Source: Altibacter sp. (lineage in GTDB: Bacteria > Bacteroidota > Bacteroidia > Flavobacteriales > Flavobacteriaceae). Taken from it: a DNA stretch of 51,316 bases. Each line of letters starts with the position of its first letter. Within the stretch, counting starts at the first letter, position 1. The stretch is taken from NCBI GenBank assembly GCA_002696485.1, contig NZTP01000057.1:1-51316 (forward strand), written 5' to 3'. This document shows positions 1 to 7,971 of this stretch, piece after piece. A program made the translations under genes and the position numbers. The notes under the pieces were generated by a model, which saw only the letters and a list, made by a program, of their open reading frames with translations, did no database searches and was not told the origin of the DNA.

Positions 1-575
1 CCAATGTAGTTTGAGTTAGCACCAGTAGGACCAGCATCTGTAACCCAATAGCGAAATGCAAAAGTAGTTGCAGTTTCTCCCGCAGGAAGTCCGGAAACAA
101 CTACAGATTGTTGTGGCTCCCAAGTTTCAGGATAACCACCTTGAGTTAATCCTGGATTGATCTCTAATAAAAGACCAGTATACGAACCAACATCACCTGA
201 AGTTGGTAACGTACCAGAACCATCAACATCTAGACGTACTTCCAATCTGTCAGGAAACGTACTTCCGGTTCCGGTTCTTGTGTAAAAAGTAATGATATCA
301 CCATTTTGCAACATAAGCGTTGGTGAAATCAAATAAAGGTCGATCAATGTACCAGCGGTAGCATTGAAGTTCATTCCTAAGTATGAAGTAGGATCACCGT
401 CGAAAGCTGGAAACACCGTATCATTTCCTTGGAAAATATCTGTATTTGGACTATCGCTCACATTTACTACAGTATAATCTGTAAGTGTGGTTATATCGTC
501 GAATCCTTCGTCGATAAGTTGTGCATTCATAGCAAAAGCAGCAAACATTGCTGCCAGTAAAGTAATTTTTTTCAT
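1..575 (-). CDS. Secreted protein, choice-of-anchor-J-like domain (3' end outside window)
   Basis: An open frame runs from the ATG at 575 to the window edge, giving 191 codons without a stop. It starts with a Sec signal peptide (MKKITLLAAMFAAFAMNA, cut before QLIDEGF). The mature part begins with the 'EGFDDITTL' pattern, followed by a beta-rich stretch with 'SPTLMLQNGDIITFYTRT' and 'RLEVRLDVDGSG'. This is the layout of the choice-of-anchor-J / cleaved-adhesin jelly-roll domains common in flavobacterial surface proteins. Such proteins usually end in a type IX sorting domain, but that end is not in the window. The likely role is a cell-surface or exported adhesin-like protein; no enzyme motif is seen. 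The upstream gene is divergent. Family assignment rests on motif memory only. Confidence 0.8.
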   Translation of the reverse strand, partial: MKKITLLAAMFAAFAMNAQLIDEGFDDITTLTDYTVVNVSDSPNTDIFQGNDTVFPAFDGDPTSYLGMNFNATAGTLIDLYLISPTLMLQNGDIITFYTRTGTGSTFPDRLEVRLDVDGSGTLPTSGDVGSYTGLLLEINPGLTQGGYPETWEPQQSVVVSGLPAGETATTFAFRYWVTDAGPTGANSNYI

Positions 576-605
576 TTTAATTGTTTTTAGAGAGTTATGA
601 AGTAT

Positions 606-613
606 CAAAAATA
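606..613 (-). promoter_or_regulatory. Bacteroidota -7 element for the secreted protein gene
   Basis: On the minus strand this reads TATTTTTG, a match to the Bacteroidota sigma-A -7 consensus TAnnTTTG. It lies 31 bases upstream of the ATG at 575. No clear TTG is seen at the -33 position, so the call is tentative. Confidence 0.4.
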
Positions 614-668
614 AGAAATCTTAGTGAATTGTACGATACGTTTCGATTTTATTTATTTTTACTTCCAG

Positions 669-1646
669 ATGAAAATAGTCTCTCAAATAAAGCAGCCCAT
701 CGAATTTGAGATGGAACTTTTTGAAAAAAAGTTCTCCGTGGCCATGTCTTCAAAGGTTTCGCTTTTAAATAGGATCACGCACTATGTGGTAAACAGAAAA
801 GGCAAACAGATGCGTCCTATGTTCGTATTTCTAATCGCGAAAATGACCAACAACGGCGAAATAAATGACCGTACCTATCGGGGAGCTTCGGTGATCGAAT
901 TGATCCACACAGCCACCTTGGTTCATGACGACGTTGTAGATGACAGCAACCGCCGCCGTGGATTCTTTTCAATTAATGCGCTGTGGAAGAACAAGATCGC
1001 AGTTTTGGTAGGAGATTATTTGTTGTCCAAAGGGCTTTTACTTTCCATAGATAACAACGATTTCGACCTGCTAAAGATCATATCGGTGGCCGTACGGGAA
1101 ATGAGCGAAGGCGAATTACTTCAAATTGAGAAGGCCCGAAAACTGGACATTACCGAGGCTGTATATTTCGACATTATTCGCCAAAAGACGGCCACCTTGA
1201 TAGCTGCCTGCTGTGCCATGGGGGCACAATCTGTAAATGCGCCTAAAAAAGAAGTGGAATCGCTTCGCAAATTTGGGGAGCTTATTGGAACAGCCTTTCA
1301 AATAAAAGACGACCTCTTCGATTATGGCGAGGAGAAGATAGGCAAGCCCACAGGTATCGATATCAAGGAACAAAAAATGACCTTGCCGCTTATTTACGCC
1401 TTGAATACTGCTTCGGAAAAGGAAAAACGTTGGTTGATCAATTCAGTAAAAAATCACAATAAAGACAAAGAACGAGTTAAGGAGGTGATCGATTTTGTAA
1501 AAGAGATTGGCGGACTTTCCTACGCAGTCACCAAAATGAAGGAATATCAACAACAAGCACTTCAGATCCTGCAAACCTATCCCGACTCTCCCTATAAAGA
1601 ATCGCTGGAGCTCATGGTGAATTACGTGATCGATCGAAAGAAGTGA
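669..1646 (+). CDS. Long-chain polyprenyl diphosphate synthase
   Basis: Trans-prenyltransferase of 325 aa that would condense isopentenyl diphosphate onto an allylic primer to make the isoprenoid tail of menaquinone (known to be MK-6 in Flavobacteriaceae). Both aspartate-rich motifs are present: 'LVHDDVVDDSNRRRG' near residue 80 and 'KDDLFDYGEE' near residue 215. The 'NRKGKQMRPMF' substrate-binding stretch lies near residue 40. The ATG at 669 (MKIVSQIKQPIEFEM) is chosen over an upstream ATG at 624, because the extra residues are Phe/Tyr-rich and unlike the family N terminus. The gene is divergent from the secreted-protein gene. The exact chain length cannot be read from the sequence. It is probably functionally linked to the ubiE/menG gene at 47948. 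Confidence 0.9.
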   Translation: MKIVSQIKQPIEFEMELFEKKFSVAMSSKVSLLNRITHYVVNRKGKQMRPMFVFLIAKMTNNGEINDRTYRGASVIELIHTATLVHDDVVDDSNRRRGFFSINALWKNKIAVLVGDYLLSKGLLLSIDNNDFDLLKIISVAVREMSEGELLQIEKARKLDITEAVYFDIIRQKTATLIAACCAMGAQSVNAPKKEVESLRKFGELIGTAFQIKDDLFDYGEEKIGKPTGIDIKEQKMTLPLIYALNTASEKEKRWLINSVKNHNKDKERVKEVIDFVKEIGGLSYAVTKMKEYQQQALQILQTYPDSPYKESLELMVNYVIDRKK

Positions 1647-1690
1647 TTTTCAGAAACAATCCCTAACTCTCACATTTTTTTTACCTTCAG

Positions 1691-1720
1691 GCAACCTTTT
1701 CCTAAAATACTGCGTCTTTA
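1691..1720 (+). promoter_or_regulatory. ECF sigma-type promoter (AACCTT-N16-TCTTTA)
   Basis: GCAACCTT at 1691-1698 and CGTCTTTA at 1713-1720 match the general ECF promoter layout: a -35 with an AAC core, about 16 bases, then a CGTC-type -10. It stands 30 bases before the GTG start of an ECF sigma gene, which suggests autoregulation. No such pair was noticed elsewhere in the window by eye. Confidence 0.55.
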
Positions 1721-1749
1721 ATAATAGAAGCGTTTAAAAAACGAAGTTT

Positions 1750-2313
1750 GTGAAGATCGTATCCTTACATAAGAACTATAGTAAATTGATCGCCAAAGCA
1801 GGGAAAGGTGACCGCAGGGCACAACACGACCTTTATGAACTTTTTGCGCCTAAGATGCTGAGCGTTTGCAGACAATACCTCAAGAATACCGAACAGGCCG
1901 AGGATGTCATGCTTACAGGTTTCATGAAGGTGTTCAAGTATTTACACACCTATACGGCACAAGGAAGTTTTGAAGGATGGATACGCCGTATTATGGTAAA
2001 CGAATCCATTTCGCAACTACGTAAGGAAAAAAAACTGGGCTTCACTGCTGAAACCGAGATCGAGAATTCCTTAGATCATGTGGCCTATATCGAGACTGCG
2101 TTGGAAGTAGAGGAAATACAGAAAATGATAGATGCACTTCCGGATGGCTACAAGACCGTTTTTGTATTGTATGCCGTGGAAGGATACAAACACAGTGAAA
2201 TCGCCGAATTATTAGAGATAAGTGAAAGTACCTCGAAATCGCAATTATTCAAGGCTAGAAAAATGCTTCAGTCGAAGTTAGAACCAAATACAATTAGTTA
2301 TGGCACCCATTAA
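1750..2313 (+). CDS. ECF-type RNA polymerase sigma factor
   Basis: Sigma-70 family factor of 187 aa, the usual ECF size. Region 2 is at about residues 20-95 ('AEDVMLTGFMKVFKYL', 'SFEGWIRRIMVNESIS'). Region 4 is at about 120-180 ('ALPDGYKTVFVLYAVEGYKH' then 'SEIAELLEISESTSKSQLFKAR', the helix-turn-helix that reads the -35). The start is a GTG at 1750; no in-frame ATG keeps region 2 intact. It overlaps the next gene by 14 bases, so the two are translationally coupled. It is preceded by a promoter of ECF type (1691-1720). It probably directs its own operon and perhaps envelope genes; the signal is unknown. Confidence 0.92.
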   Translation: MKIVSLHKNYSKLIAKAGKGDRRAQHDLYELFAPKMLSVCRQYLKNTEQAEDVMLTGFMKVFKYLHTYTAQGSFEGWIRRIMVNESISQLRKEKKLGFTAETEIENSLDHVAYIETALEVEEIQKMIDALPDGYKTVFVLYAVEGYKHSEIAELLEISESTSKSQLFKARKMLQSKLEPNTISYGTH

Positions 2314-3076
2314 ATTTGAAGAGAATATTAGAGAGAAGTTGCAAGAACGGGAGCTGTCACCGTCCAAAGATGCATGGAGCAAGCTGGAAGCACAACTGGA
2401 TGCTCAAGAGCCAAAAAAGCGGACAACCACAGTATGGTTTGCCGTGGCAGCCGCGGTCGTTACTTTGCTGGTCGTGGGAGCATTGGTCTATAACCCTTTT
2501 TTAAAAGAGCATAATGCCATTGTCGTAGAAGAAAATCCTTCAGAAGAGCGCAGTGCAGAACCAACAGAATTTGCACAACCTAACGAGAATGTAGTTGTGG
2601 AAATCGCTTCAGAAACGAGTACTTCGGAAGAGCGCGAAGCCGAAGAAGTTTCAGTCACCGAAAGTATCCCGCGTGTCAATAAAAATACAAGACCGGAGCG
2701 TCGTACTATTTCTTCCGAAGCAGTCGCACAGGTTTCAAAAGATCTTAAAAAAGAAGCTACTACTGCGGAAGCTGTCGCGGTCGAGCAAAAATCCTTCGAG
2801 GATGCCAAGGCAGAGGAGGTCATCCATGAACTTAAAAAATTAAAAGAATCGAATATCGAGATCAGTATAGAGGAGGTCGATGCGCTTTTGGCCAAGGCGC
2901 AACGGGAGATACAAACCCGGCGTATCCTTACGGAGAGCACACAAAAAGTAGATGCTGCAGCATTGCTTTTGGATGTGGAACTGGAGTTGGAACGTAGCTT
3001 TAGGGACAAGGTATTCGACGCATTGGGAGATGGTTTTGAGAAGATCCGAACCGCCGTCACCGAACGAAACAATTAA
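2300..3076 (+). CDS. Single-pass membrane protein, putative anti-sigma partner
   Basis: A 258-aa protein overlapping the ECF sigma gene by 14 bases. The N-terminal ~46 residues are soluble ('MAPIKFEENIREKLQEREL'). They are followed by one hydrophobic segment at about 47-66 (WFAVAAAVVTLLVVGALVY), then a long Glu/Ala/Ser-rich periplasmic stretch and a helical C-terminal part with 'SNIEISIEEVDALLAKAQRE'. The topology and position are those of an anti-sigma factor, but the zinc anti-sigma motif (HxxxCxxC) is absent. It may regulate the sigma factor or be a regulated envelope protein. The assignment is by context only; the sequence family is not recognised. Confidence 0.7.
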   Translation: MAPIKFEENIREKLQERELSPSKDAWSKLEAQLDAQEPKKRTTTVWFAVAAAVVTLLVVGALVYNPFLKEHNAIVVEENPSEERSAEPTEFAQPNENVVVEIASETSTSEEREAEEVSVTESIPRVNKNTRPERRTISSEAVAQVSKDLKKEATTAEAVAVEQKSFEDAKAEEVIHELKKLKESNIEISIEEVDALLAKAQREIQTRRILTESTQKVDAAALLLDVELELERSFRDKVFDALGDGFEKIRTAVTERNN

Positions 3077-3102
3077 CAATCATTCATCAATCAAGCTTTT
3101 CT

Positions 3103-3127
3103 CATCCCTCTCCGGGCGGGAGGGATG
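3103..3127. repeat. Intergenic hairpin element inside the ECF operon
   Basis: CATCCCTC (3103-3110) and GAGGGATG (3120-3127) are perfect inverted repeats around a GC-rich loop, TCCGGGCGG. No T-run follows, so it is not a standard terminator. It resembles the 'CCCTCTCC...GGAGAGGG' dispersed intergenic repeats that I recall from flavobacterial genomes. It could attenuate expression or protect mRNA between the membrane protein and the outer-membrane protein. Confidence 0.5.
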
Positions 3128-3156
3128 CCGGAAGAGCACTAAATCAAAATCACAGT

Positions 3157-4215
3157 ATGAAAACTAGTACGTATTGCATCGCAGCGGTGCTTTGGGCTAT
3201 CGCTATGTCTTTTAGTATGGCGCAGGAAACCGATCAAGAGAACACCATCGAGTTTTTGAAGGCCACCAAAGAACGCATCATCAATGAAGAAAAGGACGCG
3301 TTAAAACAAGAGGTCGAACAAATTAATCGTAAGTTGGAAGATGAGGAGATCTCTTATGAGGAAGCGGAAACATTAAAGAATGAAGCCGCCGAGAAACGGG
3401 CTATGAATATCGAGAACCGACTCGCAATTGTTGATAATAAGATCGCTTTGATACAACGAAATGGAGTGGAAGAGGAGGAAGACAGCATTATTGTTATTGG
3501 TCTCGGCAAAGACGGTGAAACCGGGAGATCGATTTTTGGTATTCAATTTAACACATCGAATGAGAGAAAATATGACCGACGTACCTATAGCGATTTTGTG
3601 TTGGCCGTGGGTTTGAACAATGTGATCACAAAAGGGGAGTCGCTAAACGACAGCGATTTTAAAATTGGTGGCAGCCGATTTGCTGAGATTGGTTGGGCGT
3701 GGAAAACACGTGTTTTTGACGAAAGTAACTGGCTTCGTATTAAATACGGGTTCTCTTTTCAGTTCAACGGATTGAAACCTACCGACAATCGGTTTTTTGT
3801 AGATACCGGAACTCAAACTGAACTGCAAGAATTTCCGGAGGAGCTGGACAAATCGAAGTTCAGAATAGATAATCTTGTATTTCCGGTCCACTTCGAATTA
3901 GGGCCATCTAAAAAGATAGAAGGAGAAAATTATTTTCGATATTCAACCTATAATAAGGTAAAGGTTGGAATAGGAGGCTATGCCGGATTCAAACTTAGTT
4001 CACGCCAGAAATTAAAGTATACAGCCGATGGTGAGGATGTAAAGGAAAAGCTTAAGGCCGATTATAATACCAATAATTTCATATACGGTTTGAGTGCCTA
4101 TGTGGGTTGGCGTGAGACAGCCTTGTATGTGAAGTACGATTTAAATACCATTTTTAAAGATAATCCAACAGAAATGCGCAACGTTTCTCTAGGGTTACGA
4201 TTTGATATGGATTAA
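3157..4215 (+). CDS. Outer-membrane beta-barrel protein with periplasmic coiled coil
   Basis: A 352-aa protein with a Sec signal peptide (about 1-22, MKTSTYCIAAVLWAIAMSFSMA, cut before QETDQ). Residues ~25-105 form a charged, heptad-like helix ('ATKERIINEEKDALKQEVEQ'). The remaining ~230 residues alternate hydrophobic and polar residues with aromatic girdle residues and end 'NVSLGLRFDMD', as expected for an outer-membrane barrel ending near the C terminus. It is third in the operon with the ECF sigma factor and its membrane partner, so it may be the sensor or a main target of the response. No specific family name is recognised. Confidence 0.75.
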   Translation: MKTSTYCIAAVLWAIAMSFSMAQETDQENTIEFLKATKERIINEEKDALKQEVEQINRKLEDEEISYEEAETLKNEAAEKRAMNIENRLAIVDNKIALIQRNGVEEEEDSIIVIGLGKDGETGRSIFGIQFNTSNERKYDRRTYSDFVLAVGLNNVITKGESLNDSDFKIGGSRFAEIGWAWKTRVFDESNWLRIKYGFSFQFNGLKPTDNRFFVDTGTQTELQEFPEELDKSKFRIDNLVFPVHFELGPSKKIEGENYFRYSTYNKVKVGIGGYAGFKLSSRQKLKYTADGEDVKEKLKADYNTNNFIYGLSAYVGWRETALYVKYDLNTIFKDNPTEMRNVSLGLRFDMD

Positions 4216-4240
4216 CGAACCTTCTATTTTATTTTGATTT

Positions 4241-4266
4241 AAAGCTCCTGTAAAGGGGCTTTTTTC
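4241..4266 (+). terminator. Rho-independent terminator of the ECF operon
   Basis: AAAGCTCC (4241-4248), loop TGTAAA, GGGGCTTT (4255-4262; one G-U pair), then a run of T. It follows the stop of the outer-membrane protein gene by 25 bases. Confidence 0.75.
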
Positions 4267-4322
4267 TGTGTATAGAAGTGTAAATATTTAATAGTATTTT
4301 TACAGAAAATACATTCAGTCCA

Positions 4323-6284
4323 TTGATCTCAAAAACCACTATCGATTCAGTATTCGAAACCGCCCGCGTGGAGGAGGTTATTGGAGATTTTGTGCAGCTA
4401 AAGAAATCGGGGAGTAACTTTAAGGGTTTGAGTCCGTTTAGTGATGAACGCACCCCCAGTTTTATGGTATCACCCGTTAAACAGATCTGGAAGGATTTTT
4501 CAAGCGGAAAAGGAGGGAATGTCGTGGCATTCCTAATGGAACACGAGCATTTCACCTATCCTGAAGCGATCAAGTATCTGGCGAAAAAATACGGGATCGA
4601 GATTGAAGAGACACAGCAAACCAACGAAGAAAAAGAATCGGCTAACGAGCGCGAGAGTCTATATCTTGTAAGTGAATTTGCCAAAGCGTATTTTCATACA
4701 ACCTTGCTTAAAACAGAGGAAGGCAAAGCCATAGGCCTTTCTTATTTCAAAGAACGAGGCTTCACGGAAGAGACGATCAAGAAATTTGAATTAGGATATT
4801 CACCCAACTCCTGGGAGGCATTTACAAGTCATGCCATTAAGAAAGGATATCAGCTTGAATATCTTGAAAAGACCGGACTCACAATTGTTAAAGAAGAGAA
4901 GCAGTTCGATCGTTTCAAAGGCCGGGTGCTATTTCCTATTCTTAGTTTAAGCGGAAGGACGCTTGGTTTTGGCGGAAGGATACTCACCAATGACAAGAAG
5001 GCAGCGAAATATCTTAACTCGCCCGAAAGTGATATTTACCACAAGAGCAAAGTGCTTTATGGGATCTATCATGCAAAACAAAGCATCGCGAAAGAAGATA
5101 ATTGCTATTTAGTAGAAGGATATACCGATGTCATCCAATTCTATCAAAAAGGGATACACAACGTGGTGTCATCTTCGGGTACAGCCCTCACTCCGGAACA
5201 GATTCGTTTGATCAACAGACTTACAAAAAATATTACCCTGTTGTTCGATGGTGACGCCGCAGGCGTACGTGCCTCCTTACGAGGTGTAGACCTCATTTTG
5301 GAGCAAGGGATGAATGTAAAGATATGTACGTTTCCCGCGGGTGAGGATCCGGATAGTTTTGCTCGCAGTAATTCACTTGAAGAAATCACGCTTTATCTTG
5401 AAGAACACAGTCAGGATTTTATCAATTTTAAGGCCTCACTCTTGGCTTCCGAAGCTAAGAACGATCCGGTAAAGAAGGCAGATACTATTCGGGATATGGT
5501 ACTAAGTATCTCGAAGATTCCGGATGTTATTAAGCGCGAAGTATACATTCAAGAATGTGCTAGGCGAATGGATATAAGCGAAGCGGTCTTATTCAATACT
5601 TTGGCACAGATCCTTCAGAAGGACAAAAGGGATGCAGCCAAGAAAACGCCACAGGAGTCGGGTGAGATGCAGGTTGTTGCTTCAGAGAGTAAACCGGTTG
5701 CTAAAGTCGACGTCCAATTTGAGTTGGAACGCAAACTCATTGAATTGTTACTTCTCTACGGAAAAGAGGAGGAAGACTTTGAGGAAATTTTGCTCGAAAC
5801 CGATGAGAAAGGAGCCATTGCGTTAAAACCGGAGACCCATAAAGCCAAAGTATATGAAAAGATCTATTTGGACCTACAGGATGATGAGATCGAATTTGCG
5901 AATGACACTTTTAAAGAAGTGTATTATGCAATAATCAATAAATTGACTCAAGACACCAATTTTCAGATCAATACCTTAGTAAACGAACTTGAACCCGGAC
6001 CCGCCGAAACGATCTCTCACATTCTCATGGAAGAAGAAAAGTACCAATTACACAATTGGGAGGGTAAGGATATTTATGTGAAGGAAAAAAATACCTCGAT
6101 TGCTCAAGTAGTGAGTGAGACCATTTTAAATCTACGAAGATTTTTGGTTTCACAGAAGATCAATGAACTTTCCAATGAAATTAAGGATGGCGACAGTGCC
6201 GATAAAGAAACAAGACTTCAAGATATTGTAGATTACATTACCTTGAAAAAGGTTCTTTCTGAAAAATTGAACCGGGTGCTGTAA
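4323..6284 (+). CDS. dnaG: DNA primase DnaG lacking the zinc ligands
   Basis: Primase of 653 aa that makes RNA primers at the replication fork. Domains: CHC2-type zinc-ribbon fold at about 1-100; catalytic core with the TOPRIM domain at about 255-345 ('YLVEGYTDVIQFYQKGI', 'LLFDGDAAGVRASL', 'GEDPDSF'); C-terminal helicase-interaction region with a long charged linker from about 430. The start is TTG at 4323 (MISKTTIDSVFETARVEEVI), which matches the family N terminus; no ATG is available nearby. In the zinc ribbon the Cys-x2-His...Cys-x2-Cys positions are Ser37, Ser40, Asp58 and Ser61 with spacing 3-18-3 kept, so zinc cannot be bound in the usual way. Catalytic acids are kept, so the enzyme should be active. 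Confidence 0.95.
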   Translation: MISKTTIDSVFETARVEEVIGDFVQLKKSGSNFKGLSPFSDERTPSFMVSPVKQIWKDFSSGKGGNVVAFLMEHEHFTYPEAIKYLAKKYGIEIEETQQTNEEKESANERESLYLVSEFAKAYFHTTLLKTEEGKAIGLSYFKERGFTEETIKKFELGYSPNSWEAFTSHAIKKGYQLEYLEKTGLTIVKEEKQFDRFKGRVLFPILSLSGRTLGFGGRILTNDKKAAKYLNSPESDIYHKSKVLYGIYHAKQSIAKEDNCYLVEGYTDVIQFYQKGIHNVVSSSGTALTPEQIRLINRLTKNITLLFDGDAAGVRASLRGVDLILEQGMNVKICTFPAGEDPDSFARSNSLEEITLYLEEHSQDFINFKASLLASEAKNDPVKKADTIRDMVLSISKIPDVIKREVYIQECARRMDISEAVLFNTLAQILQKDKRDAAKKTPQESGEMQVVASESKPVAKVDVQFELERKLIELLLLYGKEEEDFEEILLETDEKGAIALKPETHKAKVYEKIYLDLQDDEIEFANDTFKEVYYAIINKLTQDTNFQINTLVNELEPGPAETISHILMEEEKYQLHNWEGKDIYVKEKNTSIAQVVSETILNLRRFLVSQKINELSNEIKDGDSADKETRLQDIVDYITLKKVLSEKLNRVL

Positions 6285-6285
6285 T

Positions 6286-6918
6286 TTACCCGAATTGAAA
6301 CATTCTGGACTGGTGGATAAGATCTGCCAAGTTATCCACCTTTAACTTTTTTAACAAGCGGGTCTTGTACGTGCTTACAGTTTTCTCATTAATGTTAAGT
6401 GCGTTGGCAATATCTTTATTGCGTTTGCCGCTGGATAGTAAATTCAAAACTTCGATCTCTCTGGAAGATAATTTTTTGTACCGGCTTATGGCACTCGTTT
6501 CACCCACATTACGGCTTGTAAAGGTAGACGTTAGTTCTTCATTGAGGAAGATACCGCCTTTCGCAATTTGTTTAAGAGCTTTTAAGAATACTTTAGTGGA
6601 TGCAGTTTTTGGAACGTAACCGGCTGCACCGGATTTTATAGATCGCAAGGCATATATCTCTTCGGGATGTGTGGAGAAGATAAGAACGCGCATATTTGGA
6701 AACTCGGTTTTGATCCCTCGCAAGGCATTTATACCATTCAAATTAGGCATGTCGATCTCCATGATAAGAATATCTGGTTGTTCTTCTTGTAAGTTCTTAT
6801 ACAATTCGTCACCGTTGTTGGCTTTCCCGATGATGGTGTAGTTGCTGTTCTTTTTTAACATACAGGCGATCCCTTTCCGGGTCACTGGATGATGATCTGC
6901 AATAATGATTTTCTTCAT
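6286..6918 (-). CDS. NarL/FixJ-family response regulator with Glu at the phosphoacceptor site
   Basis: A 210-aa transcription factor. The receiver domain is at about 1-120 and the LuxR-type helix-turn-helix at about 147-205 ('LSSREIEVLNLLSSGKRNKD', 'INEKTVSTYKTRLLKKLKV'). In the receiver the usual acidic pair is Asp8-His9. The phosphoacceptor position is Glu54 ('DILIMEIDMPNLNG', where D-x4-D is expected), while Ser82 and Lys104 are kept. Glu often mimics phospho-Asp, so the protein may be constitutively active or gated by something other than a kinase. It is convergent with dnaG with a one-base gap, and no histidine kinase is next to it. The target genes are unknown. Confidence 0.9.
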   Translation of the reverse strand: MKKIIIADHHPVTRKGIACMLKKNSNYTIIGKANNGDELYKNLQEEQPDILIMEIDMPNLNGINALRGIKTEFPNMRVLIFSTHPEEIYALRSIKSGAAGYVPKTASTKVFLKALKQIAKGGIFLNEELTSTFTSRNVGETSAISRYKKLSSREIEVLNLLSSGKRNKDIANALNINEKTVSTYKTRLLKKLKVDNLADLIHQSRMFQFG

Positions 6919-7074
6919 TTTATAGTCTTTAACGATGCGAAAGACACTTAAAACAATTGCGATGCTAAAAGTGTGAGGTTTTTGTAATATTTATACTACA
7001 AATCAAAACTAAAAAAAAGTTAAACTACTTAAGATTAATTTCGTCCAACAACACGAAAACTCGTTAAATAACGG

Positions 7075-7866
7075 TTAACTTTTTAGAGAGGGGGGTATTT
7101 CGCAGATTGGAATGGGTTTCATTTTGTGCTGGTTGGCAGAATTGAGTCTGGTGAAGATCTCAAAAACCATTTTTTGACGTCCGGAAAAGTCACTTAATAC
7201 CTTTCCTTCATCTTTCATTTTCATGGCCCACTCCAATTCGTCATAACTGGCACCAATTTGATCCTCATCGGTACGACTGTCACCAAATAAGCCGTCGGTT
7301 GGAGCTGCTTTTAAAATAGAGTCGGGGACGTTTAAATACCTTCCAAGTGTATAGACCTCGCTTTTAAGCAGATCTGCGATGGGGCTTAAGTCTACACCGC
7401 CATCACCGTATTTGGTGTAAAAACCAACCCCAAAATCCTCTACTTTGTTTCCGGTCCCGCATACCAGATAGCGATGCAGTCCTGCAAAATAGTATAAGGT
7501 TGTCATGCGTAAACGAGCGCGTGTATTGGCGAGACTAAGATCTAAATGTGTATCGTTCAGCGTGAATGGAGCTTGCTTTTTAAAACTTTCAAAGACCGGA
7601 GTGAGATCCACGCGTACGTCACTCACATTTGCAAATTGTTGTTTGAGCAAGGCAATATGCGCTTCTCCTCTCACCACTTGACTTTGCGCCTGGTGGATGG
7701 GCATTTCAACACAAAGCGTTCGCAAACCGGTTCGTGCACAAAGGCTTGAGGTTACCGCAGAATCGATACCGCCACTAATGCCTACTACGAAGCCTTCCAT
7801 TTTTGCAGTCACGGCATACTGTTTTAGCCAATTTACAATGTGGTCCACTACTTTTTCTGTGTGCAT
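7075..7866 (-). CDS. nadE: NH3-dependent NAD(+) synthetase
   Basis: A 263-aa enzyme that amidates nicotinic acid adenine dinucleotide to NAD with ATP and ammonia. The PP-loop 'SGGIDS' is at residues 31-36. 'VCGTGNKVEDFGVGFYTKYG' and 'VDLSPIADLLKSEVY' are the conserved substrate and dimer stretches, and 'TDEDQIG' follows. There is no N-terminal glutaminase (nitrilase) domain, so it is the short, ammonia-using type. It is divergent from gldB with closely packed promoters. Length and motifs are complete, with nothing odd. Confidence 0.95.
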   Translation of the reverse strand: MHTEKVVDHIVNWLKQYAVTAKMEGFVVGISGGIDSAVTSSLCARTGLRTLCVEMPIHQAQSQVVRGEAHIALLKQQFANVSDVRVDLTPVFESFKKQAPFTLNDTHLDLSLANTRARLRMTTLYYFAGLHRYLVCGTGNKVEDFGVGFYTKYGDGGVDLSPIADLLKSEVYTLGRYLNVPDSILKAAPTDGLFGDSRTDEDQIGASYDELEWAMKMKDEGKVLSDFSGRQKMVFEIFTRLNSANQHKMKPIPICEIPPSLKS

Positions 7867-7893
7867 TTTCTACGGTTTAATCGTTTATAATAA

Positions 7894-7901
7894 TACCTTT
7901 G
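7894..7901 (+). promoter_or_regulatory. -7 element for gldBC
   Basis: TACCTTTG matches TAnnTTTG. It is about 70 bases upstream of the gldB start and only five bases from the opposing nadE element. No good TTG at -33. Confidence 0.5.
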
Positions 7902-7906
7902 CCACA

Positions 7907-7914
7907 CAAAAGTA
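7907..7914 (-). promoter_or_regulatory. -7 element for nadE
   Basis: The minus strand reads TACTTTTG, matching TAnnTTTG, 41 bases upstream of the nadE ATG at 7866. The two divergent promoters interleave. Confidence 0.5.
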
Positions 7915-7971
7915 CGCTAAAAGTAAAATTTAAAAAAGGGAATGACGTTAAAGACAAGCCAAACCCACAGT

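Noticed and set aside
2488-3072. 194-aa minus-strand open frame opposite the putative anti-sigma gene
   Set aside because: Mirror of a Glu/Ser-rich coding region; it is Ser-rich low complexity and the plus-strand frame has operon context and a membrane segment.
6286-6918. Asp56 as alternative phosphoacceptor of the response regulator
   Set aside because: It sits two residues past the aligned site and before 'MP', a position normally occupied by a non-catalytic residue; Glu54 aligns with the Asp.
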